DNA of 64,000 bases from Streptomyces sp. SID12501 (GCF_010550245.1 NZ_JAAGLU010000034.1:1-64000), one strand, 5' to 3'. Counted from the stretch's first letter, positions 48,458 through 56,916 are shown. Translations and numbers: made by a program. The notes: generated by a model from the sequence alone, not told the origin.

Positions 48458-49969
48458 ATGACCTCGCAGCCGAGCTCCTCCCCGCCCTCTCCCCCGCACG
48501 ATTCCCCGCCCTCCGGTCTTCAGGCCGGGCTCAAGAACCGGCATCTCTCGATGATCGCCATCGGCGGTGTCATCGGCGCCGGACTCTTCGTCGGGTCCAG
48601 CTCCGGTATCCGTACCGCCGGGCCGGGCATCCTTCTCTCCTACGCCCTCGTCGGCACGCTCGTCGTGCTGGTGATGCGGATGCTCGGCGAGATGTCCGCC
48701 GCCAATCCGACCTCCGGTTCGTTCTCCGCGCACGCCGACCGGGCGCTCGGGCGATGGGCCGGGTTCTCCATCGGCTGGCTGTACTGGTTCTTCTGGGTCG
48801 TCGTACTCGCCGTGGAGGCGACCGCCGGTGCCACCATTCTCGAAGGGTGGGTTCCCGCCGTTCCGCAGTGGGCCTGGGCGCTCATCGTGATGATGGTGCT
48901 GACCGCCACGAACCTCGTCTCGGTCGGTTCCTACGGCGAGTTCGAGTTCTGGTTCGCCGGTATCAAGGTCGTCGCCATCAGCGCCTTCGTCATCATCGGC
49001 GGGCTAGCCGTGTTCGGCGTGCTGCCCGGTGTCGACAGCGACAAGGCCGGGCTCGGCAATCTGACCGACCACGGTGGGTTCCTGCCCAACGGGCCCGGGG
49101 CCATCCTCACCGGTGTACTGCTCGTCGTCTTCTCCTTCATGGGGAGCGAGATCGCCACGCTGGCCGCCGGGGAGTCCGAGGACCCGCAGCGGGCCGTCAC
49201 CAAGTCCACCAACAGCATCATCTGGCGTGTCGGCGTCTTCTATCTCGGGTCGATCTTCGTCGTCGTCACCCTGGTGCCGTGGAACGATCCGTCGATCAAG
49301 GAGAAGGGCTCGTACGTCGCCGCCCTCGACTCCCTCGGTATCGCGCACGCCGGCCAGCTCATGAACTTCATCGTGCTGACCTCGGTGCTGTCCTGTCTCA
49401 ACTCCGGGCTCTACACGGCCTCCCGCATGGCCTTCTCGCTCGGGCAGCGCGGTGACGCGCCCAGGGCCTTCGCGCGGACCACCTCCCGTGGTGTGCCGCT
49501 CGCGGCGATCGTCGCCTCGGTCGTCTTCGGCTTCGTCGCCGTCTTCTTCAACTACAAGTTCCCCGACTCCGTCTTCCTGTTCCTCGTCAACTCCTCCGGC
49601 GCCGTCGCCCTGTTCGTCTGGCTGGTCATCTGCTTCTCGCAGTTGCGCATGCGGAAGATCATCGAGCGCGAGTCGCCGGAGAAGCTCGTCGTGCGGATGT
49701 GGCTGTACCCGTACCTGACCTGGGCGACCGCCGCCCTCATCGTGTTCGTCCTCGGCTACATGCTCACCGACACCGAGCACGACGGGCGCGAGACCGTGCT
49801 GCTCTCGCTGCTGGTAGCGGCCGTTGTGCTCGCCATCGCCGTCGTCCGGCAAAAGAAGACCGGGCGCGGATCGGCGGTCGTCAGCGGCGGTCGGGGCACG
49901 TACGCCGTCAATGGCGTCGATGGCATCGACGACGGGGACGACGTCAATGACGTCGTCAAGGTCGGCTGA
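48458..49969 (+). CDS. APC-family amino acid permease
   Basis: 503 residues, 12 predicted membrane helices. The first helix carries the consensus GGVIGAGLFVGSSSGI, and FSFMGSEIATLAAGESEDPQRAV is the consensus amphipathic region of the AAT (AnsP/GabP/ProY) branch. AAAGGA lies 8 bases before the ATG. The C-terminal 25 residues are D/G/V-rich (VNGVDGIDDGDDVND). The substrate cannot be read from sequence; gamma-aminobutyrate, asparagine or another amino acid are options. Confidence 0.88.
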   Translation: MTSQPSSSPPSPPHDSPPSGLQAGLKNRHLSMIAIGGVIGAGLFVGSSSGIRTAGPGILLSYALVGTLVVLVMRMLGEMSAANPTSGSFSAHADRALGRWAGFSIGWLYWFFWVVVLAVEATAGATILEGWVPAVPQWAWALIVMMVLTATNLVSVGSYGEFEFWFAGIKVVAISAFVIIGGLAVFGVLPGVDSDKAGLGNLTDHGGFLPNGPGAILTGVLLVVFSFMGSEIATLAAGESEDPQRAVTKSTNSIIWRVGVFYLGSIFVVVTLVPWNDPSIKEKGSYVAALDSLGIAHAGQLMNFIVLTSVLSCLNSGLYTASRMAFSLGQRGDAPRAFARTTSRGVPLAAIVASVVFGFVAVFFNYKFPDSVFLFLVNSSGAVALFVWLVICFSQLRMRKIIERESPEKLVVRMWLYPYLTWATAALIVFVLGYMLTDTEHDGRETVLLSLLVAAVVLAIAVVRQKKTGRGSAVVSGGRGTYAVNGVDGIDDGDDVNDVVKVG

Positions 49970-50033
49970 CCCGGTGGGCTGATTCGGTCGGCTGACTCGG
50001 TCGGCTGAGTGGTCGGCTTGAGTGGTCGGGGAG
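49963..50033. repeat. Degenerate 13-bp tandem repeats between permease and kinase genes
   Basis: Variants of cggtcggctgact recur about five times end to end between the two convergent stop codons. No terminator-like perfect stem was seen here. Confidence 0.6.
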
Positions 50034-50037
50034 TTGT

Positions 50038-52131
50038 TCAGAGCACCGTGAACGACTCCCTCACCCGCTCGTAGGTCCGCACCGCCTGCTCCTCGATCTC
50101 CTGGTCGTACCAGGTGCTGATCTGGTACGACTTCCCCTCCACGTCGAAGCCGAGCAGCCTGGCGTGCCAGTGGGTGCCGTCCAGGGTGAAGGTGTACTCC
50201 CAGACGACCGCCGGGTGATCCTGGTACGTCGTCTCCGCGAGGCTGATCTTCGTGTAGTCCTGGCCCTGGCGGGCGTTGCGCTCCGACTCCTCCCAGGTCT
50301 CCAGCAACTCACCGCGTGCGAGGGAGGACTTGGCGAGGAGCTCCTGCTTGCCGTCGGGGGACGTGTAGTGCACCTCGGCGCCCGTCTTCACGTCCCGGCG
50401 CCAACCCGTGGGCGTCGCCCACGCGTATCCTCCCGCCTCCTCGTGCGCGCCCGGCGGCAGGCTGCGCGGGCGGGAGGTGCCCTCGACCGTGGGCTGGGGG
50501 GAGTCGGGGGTGTAGGTCGAGGTGGGGGTGGTGGTGGACTGCGGTGTCGAGGTCGAGGGCGAGGTTGCGGACGAGGCTGAGGCTGAGGCTTCGCGTGATG
50601 ATCCGGGCGTCGCCGTGTCCTTGTCGCCGGGTGATCCTGCCGTCGCCGCCAGGACCAGCCCGACCAGCACCCCCGCGGTGACCACACCCGCGGCCACCAT
50701 GACCGTACGGCGGCGGCCCTGGCTCCGGTCACGACCTCGCCCGGGGGCGAACGGGACTGCGGGGCCCGGCAGTTCACCGGACGGCATTGCTGGTGGTACC
50801 GCTGCCCGCGGGGCCGTCGGGAGGGCGGCCGCATGCCTCGGACCCGGCCGCCGCTCCGTCACCGCCTGTGCGTGTGCCTGCGCGTCGCCCTGTGCCCGGA
50901 TCAGTGAGATGCCGGCCCTGCGGGTTCCGCCGGGGCCCGCCGAACCGACCTCGGACCTTATCTCGGAGGGGACTTCGGTAGAGGCGTTGGCCGCCTCGGG
51001 GGACGGGGTTCCCAGGACCGGGGTGACTGTCGTGCGTGCTCGAGGCACCGCGTCCGTCGGCGGTGGGGGCTCGGGCTCCTGTTGTTCCTGTTGCTCCTGT
51101 TGCTCCCACTGTTCCCGTTCCGGTTCCGGTTCCGGTTCCTCCGGTGGCTGCTCACGTGGCCGGCGTGCGGCCCGTACCAGTGACGCGTCCAGGTATGCGG
51201 GCGTCGGGGCGTCCCCGTGCGCCTGTACGGGAGCCGGGGGCGCGGTCTCCTGCACCCCGAGGGTCACCGGCTCCCCCTCCTGCTCCTGTTCCTCTTCGGG
51301 GGTCGGCTCCGGGAACGCCACCGGCCTCAGGATCCGTTCCACGTCCTCCAGTGCGGGCCTGGCCGACGGCTCCTTCTCGAGGAGGGCGGCCAGGATGTCG
51401 TGCAACGGGCCCGCTGCGGCCGGTAGTTCGGGGTCCTCGTACAGGACCGCGTGCAGAGTCGCCAGGGTCGTTTCGCGGGAGAACGGGGAGCGGCCTCCCA
51501 GCGCCGCGCAGAGGGTCGCACCGAGGGACCACACGTCGGACGGCGGGCCCTGGTCCTGGCCCGAGACGCGCTCCGGTGCCATGTAGTCGGGGGAGCCGAC
51601 GAGCATCCCGACCATCGTGAGGGCCTTCGCGTCCTGGATGGCGGCGATTCCGAAGTCGGTGAGGACGACCCGGCCGTCGCGTCGTTCCACAAGGACGTTG
51701 CCCGGTTTGATGTCGCGGTGCAGTACGCCCCCCGCGTGCACCTGGCGCAGCGCGGAGACCAGGCCGAGGCCGAGGCGGGCCGTGTCACCCGGGCCCAACG
51801 GGCCTTCCTGGACGAGGAGTTGTTCGAGGGAGCGGCCGGCGACCAGCTCCATGACGATCCAGAGCCGTTCGCCCTCGTCCACGACGTCGTACACGCGCAC
51901 GACGTTCGGGTGGTCGATCCGGGCCGTCGCCCGAGCCTCGCGGAGTGTGCGTTCACGGCGGGTGCGGGTGTCCTCCGCGTCGAGTCCGTCGATCCGCATT
52001 TCCTTGACGGCCACCGGCCGGTCGAGCATTTCGTCGGCGGCCCGCCACACCCGCCCCATTCCCCCCTGTCCGATACTTTCGACCAGCCGATATCGGCCCG
52101 TCACCAGCAGACCTGGAGCACCGTCGCCCAT
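50038..52131 (-). CDS. Membrane-bound Hanks-type serine/threonine protein kinase
   Basis: 697 residues from the ATG at 52131 with GGGGGAAT just upstream. The kinase domain (residues 12-270) is complete: GQGGMGRVW, VAVKEM, HRDIKPGNVL, DFGIA, SPDYMAPERVSG, SDVWSLGA. A long Pro/Glu/Gln/Ala-rich linker follows, including QEQQEQQEPEP, then one membrane helix (residues about 475-500) and a Ser/Thr-rich stalk leading to a 120-residue outer domain (AHEEAGGYAWATPTGWRRD). There are no PASTA repeats, so the ligand is different from PknB. It is divergent from the LPRTG surface protein with 158 bp between starts. Confidence 0.92.
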   Translation of the reverse strand: MGDGAPGLLVTGRYRLVESIGQGGMGRVWRAADEMLDRPVAVKEMRIDGLDAEDTRTRRERTLREARATARIDHPNVVRVYDVVDEGERLWIVMELVAGRSLEQLLVQEGPLGPGDTARLGLGLVSALRQVHAGGVLHRDIKPGNVLVERRDGRVVLTDFGIAAIQDAKALTMVGMLVGSPDYMAPERVSGQDQGPPSDVWSLGATLCAALGGRSPFSRETTLATLHAVLYEDPELPAAAGPLHDILAALLEKEPSARPALEDVERILRPVAFPEPTPEEEQEQEGEPVTLGVQETAPPAPVQAHGDAPTPAYLDASLVRAARRPREQPPEEPEPEPEREQWEQQEQQEQQEPEPPPPTDAVPRARTTVTPVLGTPSPEAANASTEVPSEIRSEVGSAGPGGTRRAGISLIRAQGDAQAHAQAVTERRPGPRHAAALPTAPRAAVPPAMPSGELPGPAVPFAPGRGRDRSQGRRRTVMVAAGVVTAGVLVGLVLAATAGSPGDKDTATPGSSREASASASSATSPSTSTPQSTTTPTSTYTPDSPQPTVEGTSRPRSLPPGAHEEAGGYAWATPTGWRRDVKTGAEVHYTSPDGKQELLAKSSLARGELLETWEESERNARQGQDYTKISLAETTYQDHPAVVWEYTFTLDGTHWHARLLGFDVEGKSYQISTWYDQEIEEQAVRTYERVRESFTVL

Positions 52132-52289
52132 ATTCCCCCGCAATCCCCTGCACCCCCTCAACGCACGCCCCACCAGAATCACAATGGTCACACTTCGTGC
52201 CGTACCAGCATAGTGGCGGGAAATCTTGTGGTACCTCTTCATGGACTGCGAATTCAGGCGCAGTCCAGGGGGATCCAAGGGGGACGAAC

Positions 52290-53012
52290 ATGAGTTCTGG
52301 TCGCACGACGGCCATCGCGGGATCGCTGCTCACGGCATCTTTCTCGGCCGTGATGATCCTTTCCTTCACCGCCAGCGCGGATGACCAGGGGCCCGCAAGC
52401 AGCAAGGGGGGAAAGGCAGTTGACGCGGCGCCGACAGGCGTCAAGTTGACCACCCAGTTGCCCGAGAGCATCTCGGTCGACAACAGTTCGAAAGAAACGG
52501 CACTTACTGCCACGGTAAAGAACGACGGGAGCAAGGAAAGCGGCGACATCAGGCTTTTGGTCGTCGGATTCGATGGCCTGACGGTCAAGAACGTTCAGGG
52601 CTGTTCGGAGATTGCCGAAGGGGATCTTCCGGAGGGTTCGAACAGCGGTTTCAGCTGCGCCGTCGGCAATCTCGCCGCCGGAAAGTCGAAATCGTACGAC
52701 GTCGACGCGACGTTCGATCTGGGCAAGGCCGGCAAGATCTGTCTGCCCGTCCAGACCGCCGACGGTTCGAAGACGTTCTGGCAGCAGGGCCCGGTCCCGT
52801 TCGGTACGAACAACCCGTCACCGAACGCCCCGGCCACCCCGCTGCTGCTCGGCACCGACAACAAGCCGGTGGCACCCGGCGGCGACGAACTGCCGAGGAC
52901 CGGCCCGGCGCGCGACCTGCTCCCGCTCGGCGGCGTCGGCGCGGCGCTGCTGTCCGCCGGGGCCGCGGGCATGTGGTGGTCGCAGCGGCGGCCCCGGCAG
53001 CCTCAGGGCTGA
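52290..53012 (+). CDS. LPRTG-anchored secreted surface protein
   Basis: 240 residues with a signal peptide (residues about 8-30, AGSLLTASFSAVMILSFTASA). The outer domain has two Cys pairs candidates (VQGCSEIAEG, GFSCAVGN, KICLPV) and a beta-rich composition like Ig-type surface domains. The end is a canonical sorting signal: ELPRTGPARDLLPLGG, a hydrophobic helix and RRPRQPQ. AAGGGGG lies 7 bases before the ATG. The function is unknown; no sortase gene is in the window. Confidence 0.82.
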   Translation: MSSGRTTAIAGSLLTASFSAVMILSFTASADDQGPASSKGGKAVDAAPTGVKLTTQLPESISVDNSSKETALTATVKNDGSKESGDIRLLVVGFDGLTVKNVQGCSEIAEGDLPEGSNSGFSCAVGNLAAGKSKSYDVDATFDLGKAGKICLPVQTADGSKTFWQQGPVPFGTNNPSPNAPATPLLLGTDNKPVAPGGDELPRTGPARDLLPLGGVGAALLSAGAAGMWWSQRRPRQPQG

Positions 53013-53062
53013 GTCCGGAAGCCGGGAAGCCGGGTAAGGACGCGGAGGAGTAGGAACGCAGA

Positions 53063-53096
53063 AGATCCGGGATGCCGTGCGCGGCATCCCGGATCT
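53063..53096. terminator. Bidirectional hairpin terminator
   Basis: Perfect 15-bp stem agatccgggatgccg / cggcatcccggatct with loop tgcg, between the convergent LPRTG-protein and bioY genes. Confidence 0.95.
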
Positions 53097-53134
53097 CGTC
53101 AACGTCCGTGCGGAGTATGCGGAGTTTGCGGAGT

Positions 53135-53710
53135 TCAGCGGTTGAGGAACTTCCAGGCCGTCGGCAGTACGCCCATCGCCAGGGCCGCCTTCAGAGCGTC
53201 GCCGATCAGGAACGGTGTGAGGCCTGCGGCGATCGCCGCGCTCGCGCTCATGTCGGCGGCCAGGGCGAGGTACGGGACGCCGATCGCGTAGATGATCGCC
53301 TCGCCGACGAGCATCGTGCCCGCCATGCGCGGCATCGAGCGGTCGGCGCCCCGGCGGGCCAGTGCGCCCACGACGGCGGACGCGAGCAGCATGCCGAGGA
53401 TGTAGCCGAAGGACACCGACGTACCCGAGCCGCCCTCCGCGAACCACGGCACGCCCGCCAGTCCGGCCAGCGCGAAGACGACGAGGGCGGCGAGGCCGCG
53501 GCCGGCGCCGAGCGCGGTGCCGACGAGGAGCGCGGCGAAGGTCTGCCCGGTCACCGGTACCGGCGAACCGGGCACGGGGACGGCGATCTGGGCGGCGATC
53601 CCGACGAGTCCGGCGCCGCCGAGCACGAGCGCGGCGTCCCGGACGCGGGAGGCGGGGAGCAGGTCGGCGAGGACCTGGCCGGGGAGGGCGGGGGCGACGG
53701 CGGTTGCCAT
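53135..53710 (-). CDS. bioY: Biotin transporter substrate-binding subunit BioY
   Basis: 191 residues, six hydrophobic helices, with BioY signatures PVPVTGQTFAALLVG, FGYILGMLLASAVVG and GLTPFLIGDALKAALA. It is the S component of an ECF-type vitamin transporter. No bioM/bioN energy-coupling genes are adjacent, so it acts alone or uses shared ECF modules. GGAG lies 5 bases before the ATG. It starts a 574-bp gap shared with the ROK operon leader. Confidence 0.93.
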   Translation of the reverse strand: MATAVAPALPGQVLADLLPASRVRDAALVLGGAGLVGIAAQIAVPVPGSPVPVTGQTFAALLVGTALGAGRGLAALVVFALAGLAGVPWFAEGGSGTSVSFGYILGMLLASAVVGALARRGADRSMPRMAGTMLVGEAIIYAIGVPYLALAADMSASAAIAAGLTPFLIGDALKAALAMGVLPTAWKFLNR

Positions 53711-54078
53711 GGGGACTCCGCGGAGAGGTGGGCGGCAAGGGACTTCGTGACGCTATCCCAGCGCCCTCGGGCCGATCACCGTCAGCGCCCGACAAAGGAG
53801 GAGACGGCTGCTTGGTGGGCTCCGGACAAAGGGTGGGTGTTACACCCGGTACGGCGTGACACCGGTCACTGAGGTGAGGTGGTGTGGGCTACGGAGGTGC
53901 GACGGACGCGCTCTGTAGGGTTCCGCCAATCCGGTGCATGGGTCTGAGCATCCCCCGGACCGGACCTGGAGAGGATCTGCCCCTGGCACGACGCCGGTTC
54001 GGGGCCGGTCCGGGGCCGGTCCGGACACGTGCCGTCTCGCCCGTCGGTCGCCGTCTGTGCAGGGTCGGCCCGTTTTGC
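53711..54078. other. Gene-free stretch between bioY and the ROK operon leader
   Basis: About 370 bp without a credible gene. It contains a near-palindrome gggtgttacaccc (around 53831) and should hold the bioY promoter; no known biotin-repressor operator or riboswitch could be recognised. Confidence 0.4.
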
Positions 54079-54091
54079 TAGCTTCGACCGC
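54079..54091 (+). promoter_or_regulatory. Candidate -10 (TAGCTT) for a leaderless leader-peptide transcript
   Basis: TAGCTT at 54079-54084 ends 7 bases before the ATG at 54092, the spacing expected if transcription starts on the ATG. The -35 region is weak (tgtgca, 17 bases upstream). Confidence 0.45.
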
Positions 54092-54178
54092 ATGGTCGCC
54101 CAGTCCCGGTACTTCTCGTCGCGTCGCTATGTCGACCTGCGACGCGTGAGCACAGCCACCTGTCGCCGCCCCGGGTGA
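54092..54178 (+). CDS. Putative cysteine-type leader peptide upstream of the ROK regulator
   Basis: A 28-codon ORF (ATG 54092, TGA 54176) encodes MVAQSRYFSS followed by RRYVDLRRVSTATC and RRPG. The RR-[HY]-VDLxR-[VL]-[SA]-[ST]-A-x-C pattern is that of short leader peptides I know as annotated ahead of sulfur-related genes in Streptomyces (recollection, not checked). There is no ribosome site, but a -10 is placed for leaderless start. A hairpin follows 26 bp downstream, before the ROK start. Inference: the Cys codon near the end senses cysteinyl-tRNA supply. Confidence 0.6.
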   Translation: MVAQSRYFSSRRYVDLRRVSTATCRRPG

Positions 54179-54204
54179 GGCGGCTCCGGCGCGCCTCGCT
54201 CCAC

Positions 54205-54239
54205 AGGACTCCCCGAACCTTCACGGGTCCCCGAGTCCT
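54205..54239 (+). terminator. Attenuator-like hairpin between leader peptide and ROK gene
   Basis: Arms aggactc / gagtcct (7 bp) with an inner cccg / cggg stem, between the leader stop (54178) and the ROK start (54285). Confidence 0.45.
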
Positions 54240-54284
54240 CACGAGACGGCGCAGTGTCGGACCGGTTCCCCGAGGATGATCGCC

Positions 54285-55535
54285 ATGCCCCGTGCCGCGG
54301 CACCCACCCTTGCCTCCCCCTCACCCCCAATCTCCCCCTCCCTTCCCTCCCGTACCGCCTCCTCGTCCCGCGTGCCTCGCGCCGCCGATTCGGACCGGCG
54401 CAGGACGAGCGCGAGTGTCGTCCTGCGGTCCGTGCTGGAGCACGGTCCGGTGGCGCGCAGCACCATCGCCCGGCTGACCGGGCTGTCACCCGCGTCGGTG
54501 ACGGACTACTGCGCCCGGTTCGCCGAACTCGGCCTGATCCACGAGGAGTCCGTGCCCCGGCGGTCGAACGGCGTGGGGCGTCCGCATGTACCCGTGGACG
54601 TGGACTCCTCACGGTTCGTGGTCGCCGGCGTACATGTGGCCCTGTCGTACACGACGGTCGCGCTGCTGGATCTGCGCGGCCGGGTGGTGGCCCGGCGCGA
54701 ACTGGCGCACGAGCACACCGATCCGGGGTGGGTGCTGGCGCGGGCCGCCGAGGGGCTGCGGGCGCTGCTGGACCGCGCCCCCGGCCGCCGGGCCCTCGGC
54801 GTCGGTGTGGCCGTCGGCGGCTGGGTGGACCGGGAGTCCGGGACCGTCGTCGAACACCAGATGCTGGGCTGGCGGGACGTGCCGGTGCGGGACGTGCTCC
54901 GCACCCGCACCGGACTGCCGGTCCATGTGGACGGGCACGCACGGGCGTTGGTCAACGCGGAGCGCCTGTTCGGGCCGGCGCGGGGCAGCGGGAGTCTGCT
55001 GCATCTGTTCGTCGGCAACGTGGTCGACGCGGCGTTCGCGACCAACGACGAGGTACACCACGGGCCGCGCTCCCAGGCGGGCGCCATCGCCCATCTGCCG
55101 GTGCCGGGCGGTACGGAGGCCTGCGACTGCGGGCGTACGGGCTGCCTGCAGGCCGAGTTGAGCGAGCGGACGCTGTGCCGGCGGGCGCGGGAGGCGGGTG
55201 TCGTCGTGGGCACGAACCCCATGCATGTGATCGCGGCGGCGGCCGGAGGCGACCCGGATGCCGTACGCCTGCTGGTGCAGCGGGCAACTGCCGTGGGGCG
55301 GGCGGCGCGACTGCTGCTCGACGTGCTGAATCCGGAGACGGTGGTCGTGACCGAGGTCGGGGTCATCAACCGCGAGGACTGCCTTGCCGCACTGCGTGAA
55401 GGGGTCGGCGCCGAACGCGCCGCCTCTGTCGTGCCGACGAGTTTCCCGGATTCGGTACTCGCGGTGGCGGGCGGTTCGGTGGCACTCGACGTGCTGTACC
55501 GGGATCCGCTGGCCGCTTCACCTCAGGCTACTTAA
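54285..55535 (+). CDS. ROK-family transcriptional regulator
   Basis: 416 residues from the ATG at 54285 (GAGGAT 7 bases upstream; an ATG three codons earlier lacks spacing). A winged helix (residues about 48-85, GPVARSTIARLTGLSPASVT) precedes a ROK fold with the zinc motif CDCGRTGCLQAE near 279 and GVGVAVGGWVDRESG. Sugar-kinase catalytic residues of ROK glucokinases are not clearly kept (HARALVNAERLFG instead of NDA), so it is a regulator. It heads the operon for sulfonate-type transport and oxygenases and may respond to a small effector rather than a sugar. Confidence 0.88.
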   Translation: MPRAAAPTLASPSPPISPSLPSRTASSSRVPRAADSDRRRTSASVVLRSVLEHGPVARSTIARLTGLSPASVTDYCARFAELGLIHEESVPRRSNGVGRPHVPVDVDSSRFVVAGVHVALSYTTVALLDLRGRVVARRELAHEHTDPGWVLARAAEGLRALLDRAPGRRALGVGVAVGGWVDRESGTVVEHQMLGWRDVPVRDVLRTRTGLPVHVDGHARALVNAERLFGPARGSGSLLHLFVGNVVDAAFATNDEVHHGPRSQAGAIAHLPVPGGTEACDCGRTGCLQAELSERTLCRRAREAGVVVGTNPMHVIAAAAGGDPDAVRLLVQRATAVGRAARLLLDVLNPETVVVTEVGVINREDCLAALREGVGAERAASVVPTSFPDSVLAVAGGSVALDVLYRDPLAASPQAT

Positions 55536-55552
55536 TTCAGAAACTCCGAATG

Positions 55553-55628
55553 TTGACAGGGACCGCGCATGACCTGGAACATCGTACTCATGAGCCCTTT
55601 CGTGAGCTGTCGCACCCTCTGTTGCTGA
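55553..55628 (+). promoter_or_regulatory. Promoter and cysteine-rich short ORF ahead of the transporter genes
   Basis: TTGACA at 55553 followed after 18 bases by GAACAT (55577) would start transcription near A55590, the first base of an ATG. From there ORF MSPFVSCRTLCC ends at TGA 55626-55628, with three Cys codons, two just before the stop. An in-frame ATG at 55569 with AGGGA 6 bases upstream gives the longer form MTWNIVLMSPFVSCRTLCC. This matches the idea of leaderless polycysteine ORFs that attenuate downstream genes in mycobacteria. Confidence 0.55.
55569..55628 (+). CDS. Putative polycysteine leader peptide
   Basis: 19 codons (or 12 from the ATG at 55590) ending T-L-C-C-stop with codons TGT TGC TGA. 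It sits 33 bp after the ROK stop and 215 bp before the lipoprotein start. It is directly followed by a 20-bp tandem duplication. Confidence 0.5.
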   Translation: MTWNIVLMSPFVSCRTLCC

Positions 55629-55659
55629 CACGTTGCCACTGTTGCTGACACGTTGCCAC
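55620..55659 (+). repeat. Perfect 20-bp tandem duplication after the polycysteine ORF
   Basis: tgttgctgacacgttgccac is repeated exactly twice, head to tail; the first copy contains the final Cys codons and stop of the short ORF. The second copy continues into an acacgt-tgcc-acgtgt hairpin (55648-55663). The remaining leader (55664-55843) shows no gene. Confidence 0.95.
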
Positions 55660-55843
55660 GTGTGAAGCGCTCATTTCTTCCGCACTTTCTGAGCCTGCTG
55701 CTCCCTCCGAGCCCGCTGCGCTCTCCGTGCTCTCCACCCTTCTGTCTTCTGCCTTCTGCGTGAATTCCCTTTCCCGGGCCTCGTCGTGTCCGTGCTCTGA
55801 ATTCCGCATGTGGTCCTGCCTTCTGAACTCACGGAGTCCTCCC

Positions 55844-56911
55844 ATGCCTTCCTCTCCCCTGCCGGGTGTCGACCGACGGCTCTTCCTCACCTCCCTGCTC
55901 GGCGCCGCGGCCAGTGTCGCCGGGCTGAGTGGCTGCGCGAACAGCAGTGCCGCCGCCGACAGCAAGGGCGCCTCGACCGCCCCTCTCGCCGACAGGATCC
56001 CGGCCGGTACGAGCCTGAAGATCTCCTCGTATTCGGGCACCCAGCAACTCCAGTTCAAGCTCGCCAAGTTGGGCGAACTTCCTTTCAAGGTGTCGAGCTG
56101 GGAGAACATCTCCGCCGGTCCCGATGTCATCAACGCCTTCCGCTCGAGTTCCCTCGACCTCGCCAACAACGCGGGCATTCCGCCGATTCAGGCGCACTTC
56201 CAGGGTTACGACGCGAAGATCGTCGCGATCAATGTCACCCGCAAGCCGAACTATCTCTTCGCCACCAAGCCCGGCAGCGACATCCGGTCGGTCGCGGACT
56301 TCAAGGGCAAGAAACTCGCCTTCTCGCAGGGGCAGGCCCAGGGTGTCGTACTCCTGCGGGCGCTGCAGAAGGCCGGGCTCGCGTACGACGAGGTCAAGCT
56401 CGTCCCGCTGACCAGCAACCAGTTCTTCACCGCACTGCAGTCGGGCCAGGTGGATGTCGCGCCGCTGGCCATCAGCCAGGCGCCCGCGTATTTCCAGCAG
56501 TACGGCGCCAAGGGTGCCCGCAGCATCGACACGGACGTGGTCGACCTGCTCAGCCTGCTGTGGGCGCCGGTCTCCGTGCTGAACGACTCCGCGAAGGCCG
56601 CCGCGGTCGCCGCGTACATCCCGTACTGGGCCAAGGGTCTGGTGTGGGGGTACGAGAACCCCGACATCTGGAACGAGGAGTTCTACGTCAAGACGCAGAA
56701 CCTGACCCTCCCCCAGGCGCAGGCGATCACCAAGCTCTCCAACAAGCCGCTGTTCCCGCCGAGTTGGGCCGAGGCGATCAAGTGGGAGCAGGAGACCGCC
56801 GATCTGCTCGCGGAGGGCGGCTTCGTGAAGAAGTTCGACGTGAGCTCGCTCTTCGACCACCGCTTCGAGGGCATCGCCGCGAAGTCCGTGGCCGCGGAGT
56901 ACCGGAGGTGA
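55844..56911 (+). CDS. ABC transporter substrate-binding lipoprotein (aliphatic sulfonate-type)
   Basis: 355 residues; the ATG has CGGAG 7 bases upstream. The signal is a Tat-type lipoprotein leader (DRRLFLTSLLGAAASVAG ending in lipobox LSGC, Cys near residue 30). The mature part is a NMT1/SsuA-like periplasmic fold: ISSYSGTQQLQFKLAKLGEL, GPDVINAFRSSSLDLANNAG, KGKKLAFSQGQAQGVVLLRAL. This family binds sulfonates, taurine or thiamine precursors; the neighbouring oxygenases favour an organosulfur ligand. Confidence 0.85.
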   Translation: MPSSPLPGVDRRLFLTSLLGAAASVAGLSGCANSSAAADSKGASTAPLADRIPAGTSLKISSYSGTQQLQFKLAKLGELPFKVSSWENISAGPDVINAFRSSSLDLANNAGIPPIQAHFQGYDAKIVAINVTRKPNYLFATKPGSDIRSVADFKGKKLAFSQGQAQGVVLLRALQKAGLAYDEVKLVPLTSNQFFTALQSGQVDVAPLAISQAPAYFQQYGAKGARSIDTDVVDLLSLLWAPVSVLNDSAKAAAVAAYIPYWAKGLVWGYENPDIWNEEFYVKTQNLTLPQAQAITKLSNKPLFPPSWAEAIKWEQETADLLAEGGFVKKFDVSSLFDHRFEGIAAKSVAAEYRR

Positions 56912-56916
56912 GCGCC

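Noticed and set aside
53711..54078. Riboswitch or biotin-repressor site upstream of bioY
   Set aside because: Only a short palindrome (gggtgttacaccc) is present; it matches no operator I can name.
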